This document shows positions 7,658-15,392 of a stretch of DNA of 64,000 nt, in pieces. The translations under genes were made by a program, and so were the position numbers. Origin of the DNA: Caulobacter segnis ATCC 21756 (lineage in GTDB: Bacteria > Pseudomonadota > Alphaproteobacteria > Caulobacterales > Caulobacteraceae). The stretch's first letter is position 1. Each line of letters starts with the position of its first letter. The stretch covers positions 1,054,001 to 1,118,000 of the forward strand of contig NC_014100.1 in the NCBI RefSeq assembly GCF_000092285.1. The letters are read 5' to 3'. The notes below the pieces were generated by a model. That model had not been told where the DNA came from, searched no databases, and saw nothing but the letters and a program-made list of their open reading frames with translations.

Positions 7658-8797
7658 ATGCTCTTCCCCAAACCGCGCCCGCCCGAGCGCAAGGACTCCC
7701 GCGCCGCGCGGCTGATCGCGCTGACCACCGGTGGGCGGCCGCAGTGGACGCCGCGGGACTATGGCGCGCTGGCCGCCGAGGGGTTCGCCAAGAACCCCGT
7801 CGCCTATCGCTGCGTCCGTATGATCGCCGAGGCTGCCGCCGCGACGCCGCTGGCGGTGTTCGTCGAGGGCCGTCGCGCCGACGATCATCCGCTCAAGCGC
7901 CTGCTCGATCGCCCCAATCCCGAGCAGGGCGGGCCGGATCTGATGGAGGCGTTCTTCGGGAACCTGCAGGTCGCCGGCAACGGCTATCTGGAAGCGGCGG
8001 GCGACGCCCAGCCCGCCGAGCTCTACGCCCTGCGCCCCGACCGGATGACCGTAGTCCCCGGACCGCGCGGCTGGCCGCTGGCCTATGACTATCAAGCCGC
8101 CGGGCGCACGGTCCGCATCGGCCGCGACGGCGACGGCTGGCTGCCGGTGCTGCACCTGAAGCTCTTCAACCCGACCAGCGACCACTACGGCTTTTCGCCG
8201 CTCGAAGCGGCGGCTTTCGCGATCGACGTGCACAACGCCTCCAGCGCCTGGAACAAGGCGCTGCTGGACAACTCGGCCAGGCCCTCCGGCGCGCTGGTCT
8301 ATTCGTCGAAGGACGCCGGCGATCGCCTGACCGACGAGCAGTTCGACCGGCTGAAGACCGAGCTGGCCAACGCCCATTCCGGCCAGGCCAACGCCGGCCG
8401 GCCGCTGTTGCTGGAGGGCGGTCTCGACTGGCGGGCCATGTCGCTGACGCCGGCCGAGATGGACTTCACCGAGGGCAAGCACGCCGCCGCCCGCGAGATC
8501 GCCCTGGCGTTCGGGGTCCCGCCGCAACTGCTCGGCATCCCCGGCGACAACACCTACGCCAACTACCGCGAGGCCAACGCCGCCTTCTGGCGCGGGACGG
8601 TGGTTCCGCTGGCCGAGCGGGCGGCGCGGGCCCTGACCGCCTGGCTGGCCGTGAAGTTCCCCGGCGCGCGGATCGCCCCCGACCTCGACGCCGTCCCGGC
8701 CCTGTCGGCCGAGCGCGACGCCCTGTGGAGCCGGCTGGAGACCGCGTCCTTCCTCACCGACGCCGAGCGTCGGCGGCTGGCGGGGCTGGAGCATTGA
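7658..8797 (+). CDS. GTA portal protein (gp3), HK97 family
   Basis: A 379-aa phage portal protein forming the dodecameric DNA gate of the capsid. It has the usual family features: a basic N-terminus, KNPVAYRCVRMIAEAAAATPL, NPTSDHYGFSPLEAA, an ALLDNSARPSGAL segment and AFGVPPQLLGIPGDNTYANYREA near the C-terminal third. ATG 7658 follows GGAG by 9 bp; the open frame extends upstream only through palindromic repeat. The stop codon overlaps the TTG start of the next small gene. Confidence 0.93.
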   Translation: MLFPKPRPPERKDSRAARLIALTTGGRPQWTPRDYGALAAEGFAKNPVAYRCVRMIAEAAAATPLAVFVEGRRADDHPLKRLLDRPNPEQGGPDLMEAFFGNLQVAGNGYLEAAGDAQPAELYALRPDRMTVVPGPRGWPLAYDYQAAGRTVRIGRDGDGWLPVLHLKLFNPTSDHYGFSPLEAAAFAIDVHNASSAWNKALLDNSARPSGALVYSSKDAGDRLTDEQFDRLKTELANAHSGQANAGRPLLLEGGLDWRAMSLTPAEMDFTEGKHAAAREIALAFGVPPQLLGIPGDNTYANYREANAAFWRGTVVPLAERAARALTAWLAVKFPGARIAPDLDAVPALSAERDALWSRLETASFLTDAERRRLAGLEH

Positions 8798-9042
8798 GCG
8801 GCGCGGTCACCCGCTGGCGGCTGGACCGGCAGGTCTCGGCCGCCGTGCTGGTCGCCGTGGCGCTGCAGGCCGCCGCCGCCCTGCTGTGGGCCGGCAAGGC
8901 CTCGGCGCGGATCGACGAGATGCAGCGCCGGCTCGAGGCCCAGGCCCCGGTCGCCGAGCGCCTGGCGCGCCTGGAGGCCCAGGCCGACGCCACCCGCCAG
9001 TCGCTGAACCGCATCGAAGCCAAGCTGGAGCGCAGCCGATGA
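8794..9042 (+). CDS. Small membrane protein between portal and protease (gp3.5 position)
   Basis: An 82-aa protein starting at TTG 8794, which overlaps the portal stop (TTGA). It has one predicted membrane helix (VSAAVLVAVALQAAAALLWA, about residues 14-33) and then a charged coiled-coil (RLEAQAPVAERLARLEAQ...). GTA clusters carry a short frame (orfg3.5) at this position. Function unknown; its conservation in the head operon suggests a morphogenetic or membrane-associated role. Confidence 0.68.
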   Translation: MSGAVTRWRLDRQVSAAVLVAVALQAAAALLWAGKASARIDEMQRRLEAQAPVAERLARLEAQADATRQSLNRIEAKLERSR

Positions 9043-9458
9043 CCGACGAGGCCCTGAAGATCGAAGGCTACGCGTCCCTGTTCTGGACCCGCGACCTCAA
9101 TGACGACGTCACCGCCGCCGGCGCCTTCGCCGAGAGCCTGGCGGCCGGGGCGCCCGTGACGATGCTGCACCAGCACGACGAGGCCGAACCGATCGGCGTC
9201 TGGGACGAGGTCGTCGAGGACGCCAAGGGCCTGTTCGTGCGCGGGCGCATCCTGCGGGCCACGCCACGCGGTAGGCTCGTCGCCGCCTTGGTCGAGGCCG
9301 GCGCGCTGGACGGACTGTCGATCGGCTTTCGTCAGGTGAAGGCGCGCACCCAGGGCCGCCTGCGCGTGTTGTCCCGCGTGGAGCTGTGGGAGGTGTCGAT
9401 CGTCACCTTCCCGATGCTGCCGGACGCTCGGCTGAAGATCAGTTCCGGATCAGCCTGA
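9039..9458 (+). CDS. GTA prohead protease (gp4), HK97 family
   Basis: A 139-aa capsid maturation protease of the U35 family. It has the motifs VTMLHQHDEAEPIGVW, containing the catalytic histidine, and GALDGLSIGF, containing the catalytic serine, then a C-terminal VELWEVSIVTFPM. The ATG at 9039 overlaps the upstream stop (ATGA). It would cleave the N-terminal delta region of the capsid protein encoded next but one. Its 3' end overlaps by 20 bp the end of a convergent glyoxalase-like gene. Confidence 0.93.
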   Translation: MTDEALKIEGYASLFWTRDLNDDVTAAGAFAESLAAGAPVTMLHQHDEAEPIGVWDEVVEDAKGLFVRGRILRATPRGRLVAALVEAGALDGLSIGFRQVKARTQGRLRVLSRVELWEVSIVTFPMLPDARLKISSGSA

Positions 9459-9789
9459 GCAAGGTGCCGTCCGGGTCGATCAGGGCGGCCATGAGCTTCT
9501 TGTCGCCGGGCGGGTGGAGGCGGGGGAAGCCCTCGGCCTTCTCCTCGATCCCGGCCTCCAGGCAGACCGCGTAGAAACCTTCGAGGTCGTCCAGGCGCAG
9601 GCAGCAGGCGAAGTTGCTCCGATCCGGCTTCAGGCCCGGGAACGGGAAGAACTCCAGCGTGAGTCTGCCGCGCTCCAGCACCATCCAGCCCGGGTCGCGC
9701 GAGGCCCGCTCGAAGCCGAGGGACGCATAGAAGCTCTCGGTGGCGTCGAAGTCGCTGGACGGAAGGTTCGGCGTGGCGCGGTCAGGCAT
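9439..9789 (-). CDS. Glyoxalase/bleomycin-resistance-fold protein inside GTA cluster
   Basis: A 116-aa single betaalphabetabetabeta-repeat protein of the VOC superfamily (PNLPSSDFDATESFYASLGFE, then LTLEFFPFPG and a C-terminal LIDPDGTLLRLI). Members are metal-dependent isomerases or dioxygenases, or bind antibiotics such as bleomycin; the substrate is not readable. ATG 9789 is the first sensible start; further upstream is repeat DNA. It is antisense to the GTA genes, between protease and capsid, with its 5' side next to a palindromic element (9830-9950). It looks like passenger DNA, not a GTA component. Confidence 0.8.
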   Translation of the reverse strand: MPDRATPNLPSSDFDATESFYASLGFERASRDPGWMVLERGRLTLEFFPFPGLKPDRSNFACCLRLDDLEGFYAVCLEAGIEEKAEGFPRLHPPGDKKLMAALIDPDGTLLRLIRN

Positions 9790-9829
9790 GGCGTCAGCGT
9801 CGCGTGAAGGCGCGAGGCTGGCAATAGGA

Positions 9830-9950
9830 GATCCTCCCCCGCGTCGCGGGGGAGGTGGCCCAGAGGGCCGGAGGGGGCGAGCTCGGCATCGTCCAGTTAG
9901 CCCCCTCAGTCGGCTTCGCCGACAGCTCCCCCGCATCGCGGGGGAGCATC
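9830..9950. repeat. Two-armed palindromic element, type B
   Basis: Left arm GATCCTCCCCCGCG...GGAGGTGGCCCAGAGGGCCGGAGGGGG, right arm CCCCCTCAGTCGGCTTCGCCGAC...GGGGAGCATC, separated by about 24 bp. Related copies are at 16034-16153, 31806-31925 and 62028-62147. Here it separates the glyoxalase start from the capsid gene leader. Confidence 0.8.
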
Positions 9951-9974
9951 TGTCACCTCTTCTCGGAGAACCCC

Positions 9975-11198
9975 ATGAAGGAAACCAAACACGCGGCCTC
10001 GCCCGAGGCCCGCGCGGCGCTGGCTGACGTCCTGACCGCGTTCGAGAGCTTCAAGGCCGCCAATGACGCGCGCCTGGCGGCCATCGAGACCAAGCGGGCC
10101 GACGTCCTGCTGGAGGAGAAGGTCGGCCGCATCGACGAGGCCGTCTCGCGCGCCCAGGACCGCCTGGACCGCATCCTGTCCGACCTGCGCCGGCCTTCTC
10201 TTTCGGCTGATGCGCCCCAGGCGCATGTCGACGAGCGCAAGGCCGCCTTCGACCGCTATGTGAAGACCGGCGAGACGCCGGCGGCTTTGCTCGAAGCCAA
10301 GGGGCTGTCGGAAGGAACGGCCACGGCCGGCGGCTATGTCGCCCCGCCGGAGCTGGAGCGGCTGATCCTGCGTCGCCTGGCGGCCACTTCGCCCATGCGC
10401 GAGATCTGCCAGGTGCGCACCATCGGCGCCGGGACCTTCCGCAAGCCGGTCTCGCCCACGGGCCTGGCCGCCGCCTGGGTGGCCGAGACCGCCGCGCGGC
10501 CCGAGACCACGGCCCCGACCCTGGACGTCATCGACTTCCCGGCCGGCGAACTCTACGCCAGCCCGGCCGCGACCCAGGCCCTGCTGGACGACGCCTATGT
10601 CAGCATCGACGAGTGGCTGGCCGAGGAGGTGCAGGACGCCTTCGCCGCCCAGGAGACGTCCGCCTTCATCAGCGGCGACGGGGTCAACAAGCCCAAGGGC
10701 CTGCTCGCCTACACCGCCGCGCCGGACGCCAGCTACACGTGGGGGCAGGTGGGCTACCTGGCCACCGGCGTCGCCGGCGGCTGGACGGCGTCCAACCCGA
10801 CCGACAAGCTGATCGACCTGATCTACGCGACCAAGACCCAGTACCGCCAGAACGGCCGCTTCGTGATGAACCGCCGCACGGTCAGCGCCGTGCGCAAGTT
10901 CAAGGACAGCCAGGGCAACTACATCTGGAACGCGGCCTTGCAGCCGGGCCAGTCGGCGAGCCTGCTCGGCTTCCCGGTCACCGAGATCGAGGCCATGCCC
11001 GACGTGGCCGCCAACGCCCTGGCCGTGGCGTTCGGCGACTTCGAGAAGGGCTACCTGATCGTCGACCGCGCCGGCGTGCGCGTGCTGCGCGACCCGTATT
11101 CGGCCAAGCCGCACGTCCTCTTCTACACCACCAAGCGCGTCGGCGGCGGCGTGCAGAACTTCGACGCGATCAAGCTGCTGAAGTTCGCGGCGAGCTAG
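9975..11198 (+). CDS. GTA major capsid protein (gp5), HK97 fold
   Basis: A 407-aa capsid precursor. Residues 1-100 are charged and helical (delta/scaffold region removed by gp4). The mature HK97-type protein likely begins near the TATAGGYVAPPEL segment, followed by a spine and A-domain with FISGDGVNKPKGLL and the C-terminal AFGDFEKGYLIVDR and VQNFDAIKLLKF. ATG 9975 follows CGGAGAA by 5 bp. It is the best-conserved GTA protein. A palindromic element separates it from the next gene. Confidence 0.95.
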   Translation: MKETKHAASPEARAALADVLTAFESFKAANDARLAAIETKRADVLLEEKVGRIDEAVSRAQDRLDRILSDLRRPSLSADAPQAHVDERKAAFDRYVKTGETPAALLEAKGLSEGTATAGGYVAPPELERLILRRLAATSPMREICQVRTIGAGTFRKPVSPTGLAAAWVAETAARPETTAPTLDVIDFPAGELYASPAATQALLDDAYVSIDEWLAEEVQDAFAAQETSAFISGDGVNKPKGLLAYTAAPDASYTWGQVGYLATGVAGGWTASNPTDKLIDLIYATKTQYRQNGRFVMNRRTVSAVRKFKDSQGNYIWNAALQPGQSASLLGFPVTEIEAMPDVAANALAVAFGDFEKGYLIVDRAGVRVLRDPYSAKPHVLFYTTKRVGGGVQNFDAIKLLKFAAS

Positions 11199-11207
11199 TC
11201 GTCCCTA

Positions 11208-11343
11208 GCGCCCCCTCCGTCTCGCCGCGCGCGCGGCGATCCACCTCCCCCGTTTGCACGGGGGAGGATGAAAGTCCCCCATCCTCCCTCGCGAAGCGGG
11301 GGAGGTGGCGCGGCGCGGATACGCGCCGTGACGGAGGGGGCGC
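11208..11343. repeat. Two-armed palindromic element, type C
   Basis: The outer ends GCGCCCCCTCCGTC and GACGGAGGGGGCGC are perfect inverted copies, with an inner pair CACCTCCCCCG/CGGGGGAGGTG. It fills the gap between capsid and adaptor genes without breaking the operon orientation. The closest relative is at 12479-12608. Confidence 0.8.
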
Positions 11344-11363
11344 TCCCTTTTCGAAAGCCCCCC

Positions 11364-11648
11364 ATGCCCCAATCCCTCACCCTGGCCGAGGCCCGGGCGT
11401 TCCTGCGCGTCTCCGACGCCGCGGAAGATACGGTCCTCACCCTCCTGATCGACGCCGCCGAGGCCCGCGTCGCGGCCGCGGCCGGGCTCGCCCTGACCGC
11501 CGCGAGCCCCGCGCCGCTGCGCCTGGCCGTCCTCACCCTGGTCGCCCACGCCTACGAGCATCGTGGCTCTCTAAGCGAGAACGGGGGAGAGCCCTCGCTG
11601 GCCCTCGTCGAGCCGTGGCTGACCCCTTACCGAAAGGCCCGGCTGTGA
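11364..11648 (+). CDS. GTA head-tail connector (gp6-like)
   Basis: A 94-aa helical protein of the phage gp6/HK97 connector type (LTLAEARAFLRVSDAAEDTVL, LIDAAEARVAAAAG, then a helix with LVAHAYEHRG). These proteins form a ring below the portal. It is much shorter than the Rhodobacter gp6. Its stop overlaps the GTG of the next gene (GTGA), indicating translational coupling. Confidence 0.8.
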   Translation: MPQSLTLAEARAFLRVSDAAEDTVLTLLIDAAEARVAAAAGLALTAASPAPLRLAVLTLVAHAYEHRGSLSENGGEPSLALVEPWLTPYRKARL

Positions 11649-12037
11649 CCGACAAGCCCCTGATCGACGCCCTGGTCGCGACGCTGAAGGCCGCGCCCGC
11701 CGTCACCGCTGTCGCCGGCCAGCGGATCTACGCCACCGCCCCGCGGCTGCCGACCTATCCCTGCGTCGTCGTCACGCGGTCCGAGGGGCGTCCGCTCTCC
11801 GAGGGCGACGCGATCGAACACCTGCTGACCCTGACCTGCGCCAGTCGCTTCGGCGGGCCGGAGGAGGCGCGGGCCCTGGTCGCCGCCGTCCGCGCGGCGT
11901 TGCACGACGCCCGGCCGACGCTCAGCGGCCGGCGGCTCGTCACCCTGCGCGTCCCCTACGCCGACTGCTTCACCGGCGCCGATCGCGAGACCACGCTCGG
12001 GATCGTCCGCGTGCGGGCGGTCACCGAAACCCTTTAG
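11645..12037 (+). CDS. GTA tail-completion protein (gp8-like, DUF3168)
   Basis: A 130-aa protein starting at GTG 11645, overlapping the preceding stop. DUF3168 features include KPLIDALVATLKAAPAVTAVAGQRIYATAPR, a YPCVVVT strand and the C-terminal RVRAVTETL. In phages and in RcGTA this family terminates the tail tube at the head-tail interface. There is no separate gp7-like adaptor frame between this gene and gp6. Confidence 0.82.
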   Translation: MTDKPLIDALVATLKAAPAVTAVAGQRIYATAPRLPTYPCVVVTRSEGRPLSEGDAIEHLLTLTCASRFGGPEEARALVAAVRAALHDARPTLSGRRLVTLRVPYADCFTGADRETTLGIVRVRAVTETL

Positions 12038-12052
12038 GACAAGGAGCTCCCC

Positions 12053-12469
12053 ATGGCCGCCCAAGCCGGCAAGGACATGCTGCTGAAGATCAGCGACGGG
12101 GCCGCGAGCCCGACCTTCCACACCGTCGCGGGCCTGCGCGCGCGCACGCTCAGCCTCAACGCCAAGACCATCGACGCCACCGACAGCGACAGCGCCGGCC
12201 GCTGGCGCGAGCTGCTGGCGGGGGCGGGGGTGAAGTCGGTGGCCGTGTCGGGCTCGGGGATCTTCCGCGACGCGCCCTCGGACGCCCAGGTGCGGACGAG
12301 CTTCTTCGACCAGTCGGCGCGGACCTGGCGGCTGGTGATCCCCGACTTCGGCCAGCTGGAGGGCCCTTTCCTCGTCGCGGCCCTCGAGTACGCCGGGGAG
12401 CACGACGGCGAGGCCGCCTTCGCCATCAGCCTGGCCAGCGCCGGGGCGGTAACGTTCACGGCGATCTAG
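12053..12469 (+). CDS. GTA major tail tube protein (gp9, TP901-1 family)
   Basis: A 138-aa tail tube subunit. It has AGKDMLLKISDG at the start, a LRARTLSLNAKTIDATDSDSAGRWRE segment and a SVAVSGSGIF strand, characteristic of TP901-1/GTA tube proteins that stack as hexameric rings. ATG 12053 follows AGGAG by 7 bp. The next gene follows a palindromic element. Confidence 0.92.
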   Translation: MAAQAGKDMLLKISDGAASPTFHTVAGLRARTLSLNAKTIDATDSDSAGRWRELLAGAGVKSVAVSGSGIFRDAPSDAQVRTSFFDQSARTWRLVIPDFGQLEGPFLVAALEYAGEHDGEAAFAISLASAGAVTFTAI

Positions 12470-12478
12470 GATCAGCCA

Positions 12479-12608
12479 GCGCCCCCACCGTCACGATGCT
12501 TCGCATCGCGCCACCTCCCCCGCGTCGCGGGTGAGGAGGGTGTTCATCCTCCCTCGTGCAACGGGGGAGGTGGATCGGCGCGGATACGCGACGAGACGGA
12601 GGGGGCGC
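12479..12608. repeat. Two-armed palindromic element, type C
   Basis: The outer ends GCGCCCCCACCGTC and GACGGAGGGGGCGC are inverted, with inner arms CACCTCCCCCGCG/CGGGGGAGGTGG. It lies between the tail tube gene and the gp10 chaperone gene and closely resembles 11208-11343. Confidence 0.8.
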
Positions 12609-12628
12609 TCCTGAAAGGACCCCCATCC

Positions 12629-12913
12629 ATGCTCCCGCCCAACCCCGCGCGCGGCGAGGTCGTCGTGACCTTGGCCGGCGCGCCGCGACGTCTGTGCCTG
12701 ACCCTGGGCGCTCTGGCGCGCATCGAGGCCGCGCTTGGCCTCGCCGACTGGTCTCAACTGCCCGATCGCATCGCCACGCTCAGCGCCGCCGACCTGTCCG
12801 CCGTGCTGGCCGCGCTGCTGGAGGGCGGCGGGGAGGCGCCCGAAATCGCCGTCCGCGCCACCGTCCCGGAGGCCGCCTCGGCCCTGGCCGCCGCCCTCGT
12901 GGCCTGCGCGTGA
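12629..12913 (+). CDS. GTA gp10, tail assembly chaperone-like
   Basis: A 94-aa protein with the gene-transfer-agent TAC signature: an N-terminal beta part (RGEVVVTLAGAPRRLCLTLGAL), then ARIEAALGLADWSQLPDRI. The family is thought to coat the tape measure protein during tail assembly. The stop overlaps the GTG start of the following small gene (GTGA), an arrangement commonly seen for paired tail chaperones. Confidence 0.82.
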   Translation: MLPPNPARGEVVVTLAGAPRRLCLTLGALARIEAALGLADWSQLPDRIATLSAADLSAVLAALLEGGGEAPEIAVRATVPEAASALAAALVACA

Positions 12914-13092
12914 GCGCCTGGTCCGCGCCGCTGCGTCTGGCGGTGTCGCTGGGGCTGTCGCCCGAGACCTTCTGGCGCCTGTCGCTGAAGGAATGGCGGG
13001 CGCTGACGGAAGCGCCGCCCGCGCTAGCGCCGTCCCGCGCCGACCTCTCCGCCCTGATCGCCCGCTATCCCGACGAGGAGACCCCGCCATGA
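12910..13092 (+). CDS. GTA gp10.1-like small tail chaperone (rcc01693 family)
   Basis: A 60-aa protein with the family core LSPETFWRLSLKEWRALTEA. It starts at GTG 12910 overlapping the preceding stop, and its own stop overlaps the ATG of the tape measure gene (ATGA). The position between gp10 and gp11 matches the second chaperone in GTA clusters; in classical phages this product arises by frameshift instead. Confidence 0.8.
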   Translation: MSAWSAPLRLAVSLGLSPETFWRLSLKEWRALTEAPPALAPSRADLSALIARYPDEETPP

Positions 13093-13610
13093 GCTTCGAG
13101 CAAGACGGCTTTTCCAAGAACGATCTGTCCGCCGTGCCCGCCCGGGCCGCCGAGGCCGCCGCCGCCCTGGACGCCCTGAAGGCGCCCGCCGAGCGGGCGG
13201 CGCGCTCGATCGACGACGCCTTCGCCCGCGCCGGGGCGTCGCTGGTCCGCTCGCTGTCGCGGGCGGCTTCCGATGGGCAGGTGTCGCTGGCGGAGCTGGC
13301 CCGCGCGGTCCTCGGCGCGGCCGGGGCGGCGCTGAAGGGCGGGGGCCTTACCGAGGCGCTGTCGAAGAGCTTTGCGGGCGCCAGGGCCGACGGCGGCCCG
13401 GTGCTGCCCGGCGGCGCCTATCTGGTCGGCGAGCGCGGGCCGGAGGTGTTCCGCCCGGCCTCGACGGGGAGCATCGAACCCGTCTCAGGCGGCGGGGTGT
13501 CGGTGACGATCAACGTCCAGGGCGGCGAGGCTCAGGGCCTGATCCGCTCCGACGCCCAGATCGCCCAGGCTCTGGCCCGGGCGGTCAGCTTGGGGGCGCG
13601 GAGGCTGTAG
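13089..13610 (+). CDS. GTA short tape measure protein (gp11)
   Basis: A 173-aa protein, alanine-rich and helical for residues 15-95, followed by GGPVLPGGAYLVGERGPEVF, a motif found at the C-terminus of many phage tape measures, then a beta segment SVTINVQGG. It sets tail length; the small size fits the very short GTA tail. The start overlaps the preceding stop (ATGA). The next GTA gene (gp12) is displaced about 1.1 kb downstream by two unrelated genes. Confidence 0.85.
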   Translation: MSFEQDGFSKNDLSAVPARAAEAAAALDALKAPAERAARSIDDAFARAGASLVRSLSRAASDGQVSLAELARAVLGAAGAALKGGGLTEALSKSFAGARADGGPVLPGGAYLVGERGPEVFRPASTGSIEPVSGGGVSVTINVQGGEAQGLIRSDAQIAQALARAVSLGARRL

Positions 13611-13704
13611 AGACGCTCGAAGCGCCTGGGCGATGAGGACGACCGGAGACAGCGGCGCGAGGCGCTGTATAGTCGTGGCGTCTTTTCTAGCGACGAGGCG
13701 GGCT

Positions 13705-14106
13705 ATGGCTTTGACGCCGATGTTTTTGGCCATGGCCGTGCAGGCGGCGCCCGTAACCATCGCGATCGACGACGCCCGCTTCGCGCCCATAGATCCGCGC
13801 AACCCGAATGGGCCTCAGATCGCCGTTCTGCGCGGTGATCCGGCCGCCGGCCCGTCCGATATGCTGATGCGCTTTTCCCGCGGACAAGGCGTGCCCCACG
13901 TCCACTCGTCGGACTATCGGCTCGTCGTGGTCGAGGGCGTGATGACCCACGCCAAGGCCGGCGAGGAGGCCGGCGCCAAGCCGCTGGGCCCCGGCAGTTA
14001 CTGGTTCCAGCCTGGCGAACAGCCGCATGTCGACGGTTGCCTGAGCGAGCGCTGCACCATGTTCATCAGCTGGTCAGGCAAGCGCGACGCCCGTCGGGCC
14101 CCCTAG
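13705..14106 (+). CDS. Exported cupin-like protein
   Basis: A 133-aa protein with an N-terminal signal-like stretch (MALTPMFLAMAVQAAPV) and a single cupin barrel resembling DUF4437. It has the metal-ligand motif GQGVPHVHSSDYR and the second motif GPGSYWFQPGEQPHVDGC. ATG 13705 has GAGG 6-9 bp upstream; an ATG at 13633 is also in frame but adds an unlikely N-terminus. Cupins at this size often bind metal or act as anti-sigma or detoxification proteins. It sits inside the GTA cluster, between gp11 and gp12, with no known GTA role. Confidence 0.75.
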   Translation: MALTPMFLAMAVQAAPVTIAIDDARFAPIDPRNPNGPQIAVLRGDPAAGPSDMLMRFSRGQGVPHVHSSDYRLVVVEGVMTHAKAGEEAGAKPLGPGSYWFQPGEQPHVDGCLSERCTMFISWSGKRDARRAP

Positions 14107-14147
14107 CGCTTCGGCGGACAAGCGTGGGCGCGCGGGCTCCTCGATCC

Positions 14148-14612
14148 CTACAGCGCCACGGCGGTCGTGTTGGGCGGGGGCGAGCCGTACCTGTTGTCGT
14201 TGGGCTGGCCCAGGCTGCAGCCGACCCACAGGGTGAAGGCCAGCCAGATCGCGAAGGCGATGAAGCACGAGACGAAGAAGCCGCCCAGCGCGGTCAGGGC
14301 CGCGATCTCGGGCTCGCCGCTGGTCAGGGCCGCGATGGCCGGCAGGACGCCGACCGACAAGGCCGAGCCCATGATCAGGACCGGACCCAACACCCACGGC
14401 AGCACCTGCCACCAGCCGGTCTGACCCATGTCGTGCAGGCGCTTGGAATGGATGCAGACGCTGGAATAGATCGTGGCCAAGGCGATGATGTTGCCGATCA
14501 CGGGCAGCCAGCCCACGGCCATGTTGACGCCCAGCAGGACGAGCCAGCCGATCCAGAACGCTTGCCGGCCGATGCGGCCTTCCGGCGACAGGAACAGGGT
14601 CTTCCAATCCAT
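14148..14612 (-). CDS. DUF805 inner-membrane protein
   Basis: A 154-aa integral membrane protein opening with the DUF805 signature MDWKTLFLSPEGRIGRQAFW, followed by four hydrophobic segments and the conserved RLHDMGQTGWW loop. ATG 14612 is preferred over 14636 because GGAGA precedes it by 6 bp on the minus strand. Function of the family is unknown. It is antisense to the GTA genes, between gp11 and gp12, and shares its upstream region with gp12. Confidence 0.85.
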   Translation of the reverse strand: MDWKTLFLSPEGRIGRQAFWIGWLVLLGVNMAVGWLPVIGNIIALATIYSSVCIHSKRLHDMGQTGWWQVLPWVLGPVLIMGSALSVGVLPAIAALTSGEPEIAALTALGGFFVSCFIAFAIWLAFTLWVGCSLGQPNDNRYGSPPPNTTAVAL

Positions 14613-14759
14613 ATCGGTCTCCAATCTCGACTCCATAGGTAGGAGCCGAAGACCCGCCAATGAAGTGAAAAGCGGGTCATGACCAAGACTTAATGGCGTT
14701 TGGCCGGTCTTGGCGCGCGTTCCCGTCAAATTTCGCAAAACCTTTTCGTGAGGATCGCC

Positions 14760-15392
14760 ATGAGCGAGTTCCATGAAGCGCGCCTGCCCGCGCGTCTCGC
14801 CTTCGGCTGCGCCGGCGGCGTCGAATGGCGCACCGACATCGTCGCCCTGGCCTCGGGCGCCGAGCAGCGGACCAGCGCCTGGGCGCGCGGTCGCCGCCGC
14901 TACCTGATCGCCACCGCCGCTCGCCCTCTGGATGAGCTGGCCGAGCTTCTGGCCTTCTTCGAGGCGCGGCGAGGGCGGCTGGCGGGGTTCCGGTTTCGCG
15001 ACCCGGCCGACTTCAAGTCCTGCGCGCCCTCGGCCCAGCCGGCCGCGACCGACCAGCGGATCGGGACGGGTGACGGAAGCCGCAAGATCTTCGAACTGAC
15101 CAAGGTCTACGGGGCGGGACCGACCGCCCTGGCGCGACCGATCGCCAAGCCGGTGGCCGGGACGGTCAAGGTCGCGGTGGCGGGCGTGGTGCTGGCGGCG
15201 GGCGCCTTCTCGGTCGATGTCGCGACCGGCCTTGTCACGCTGTCGACCGCGCCGGCCGCCGGCGCGGCGGTGACGGCGGGGTTCGAGTTCGACACGCCGG
15301 TGCGCTTCGACACCGACCGGCTGGACATCACGCTCGAAGGCTTCGCCGCCGGACGCGTCAGCGCCTGCGCGCTCATCGAGGTGCGTGACTGA
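14760..15392 (+). CDS. GTA distal tail protein (gp12, DUF2460)
   Basis: A 210-aa protein with DUF2460 features: FHEARLPARLAFGCAGGVEW, then RRRYLIATAARPLDELAEL, a GFRFRDPADF motif and a barrel with FDTPVRFDTDRLDI. It forms the ring at the tip of the tail tube. ATG 14760 follows GAGGA by 6 bp. Its stop overlaps the ATG of gp13, coupling the two. Confidence 0.9.
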   Translation: MSEFHEARLPARLAFGCAGGVEWRTDIVALASGAEQRTSAWARGRRRYLIATAARPLDELAELLAFFEARRGRLAGFRFRDPADFKSCAPSAQPAATDQRIGTGDGSRKIFELTKVYGAGPTALARPIAKPVAGTVKVAVAGVVLAAGAFSVDVATGLVTLSTAPAAGAAVTAGFEFDTPVRFDTDRLDITLEGFAAGRVSACALIEVRD

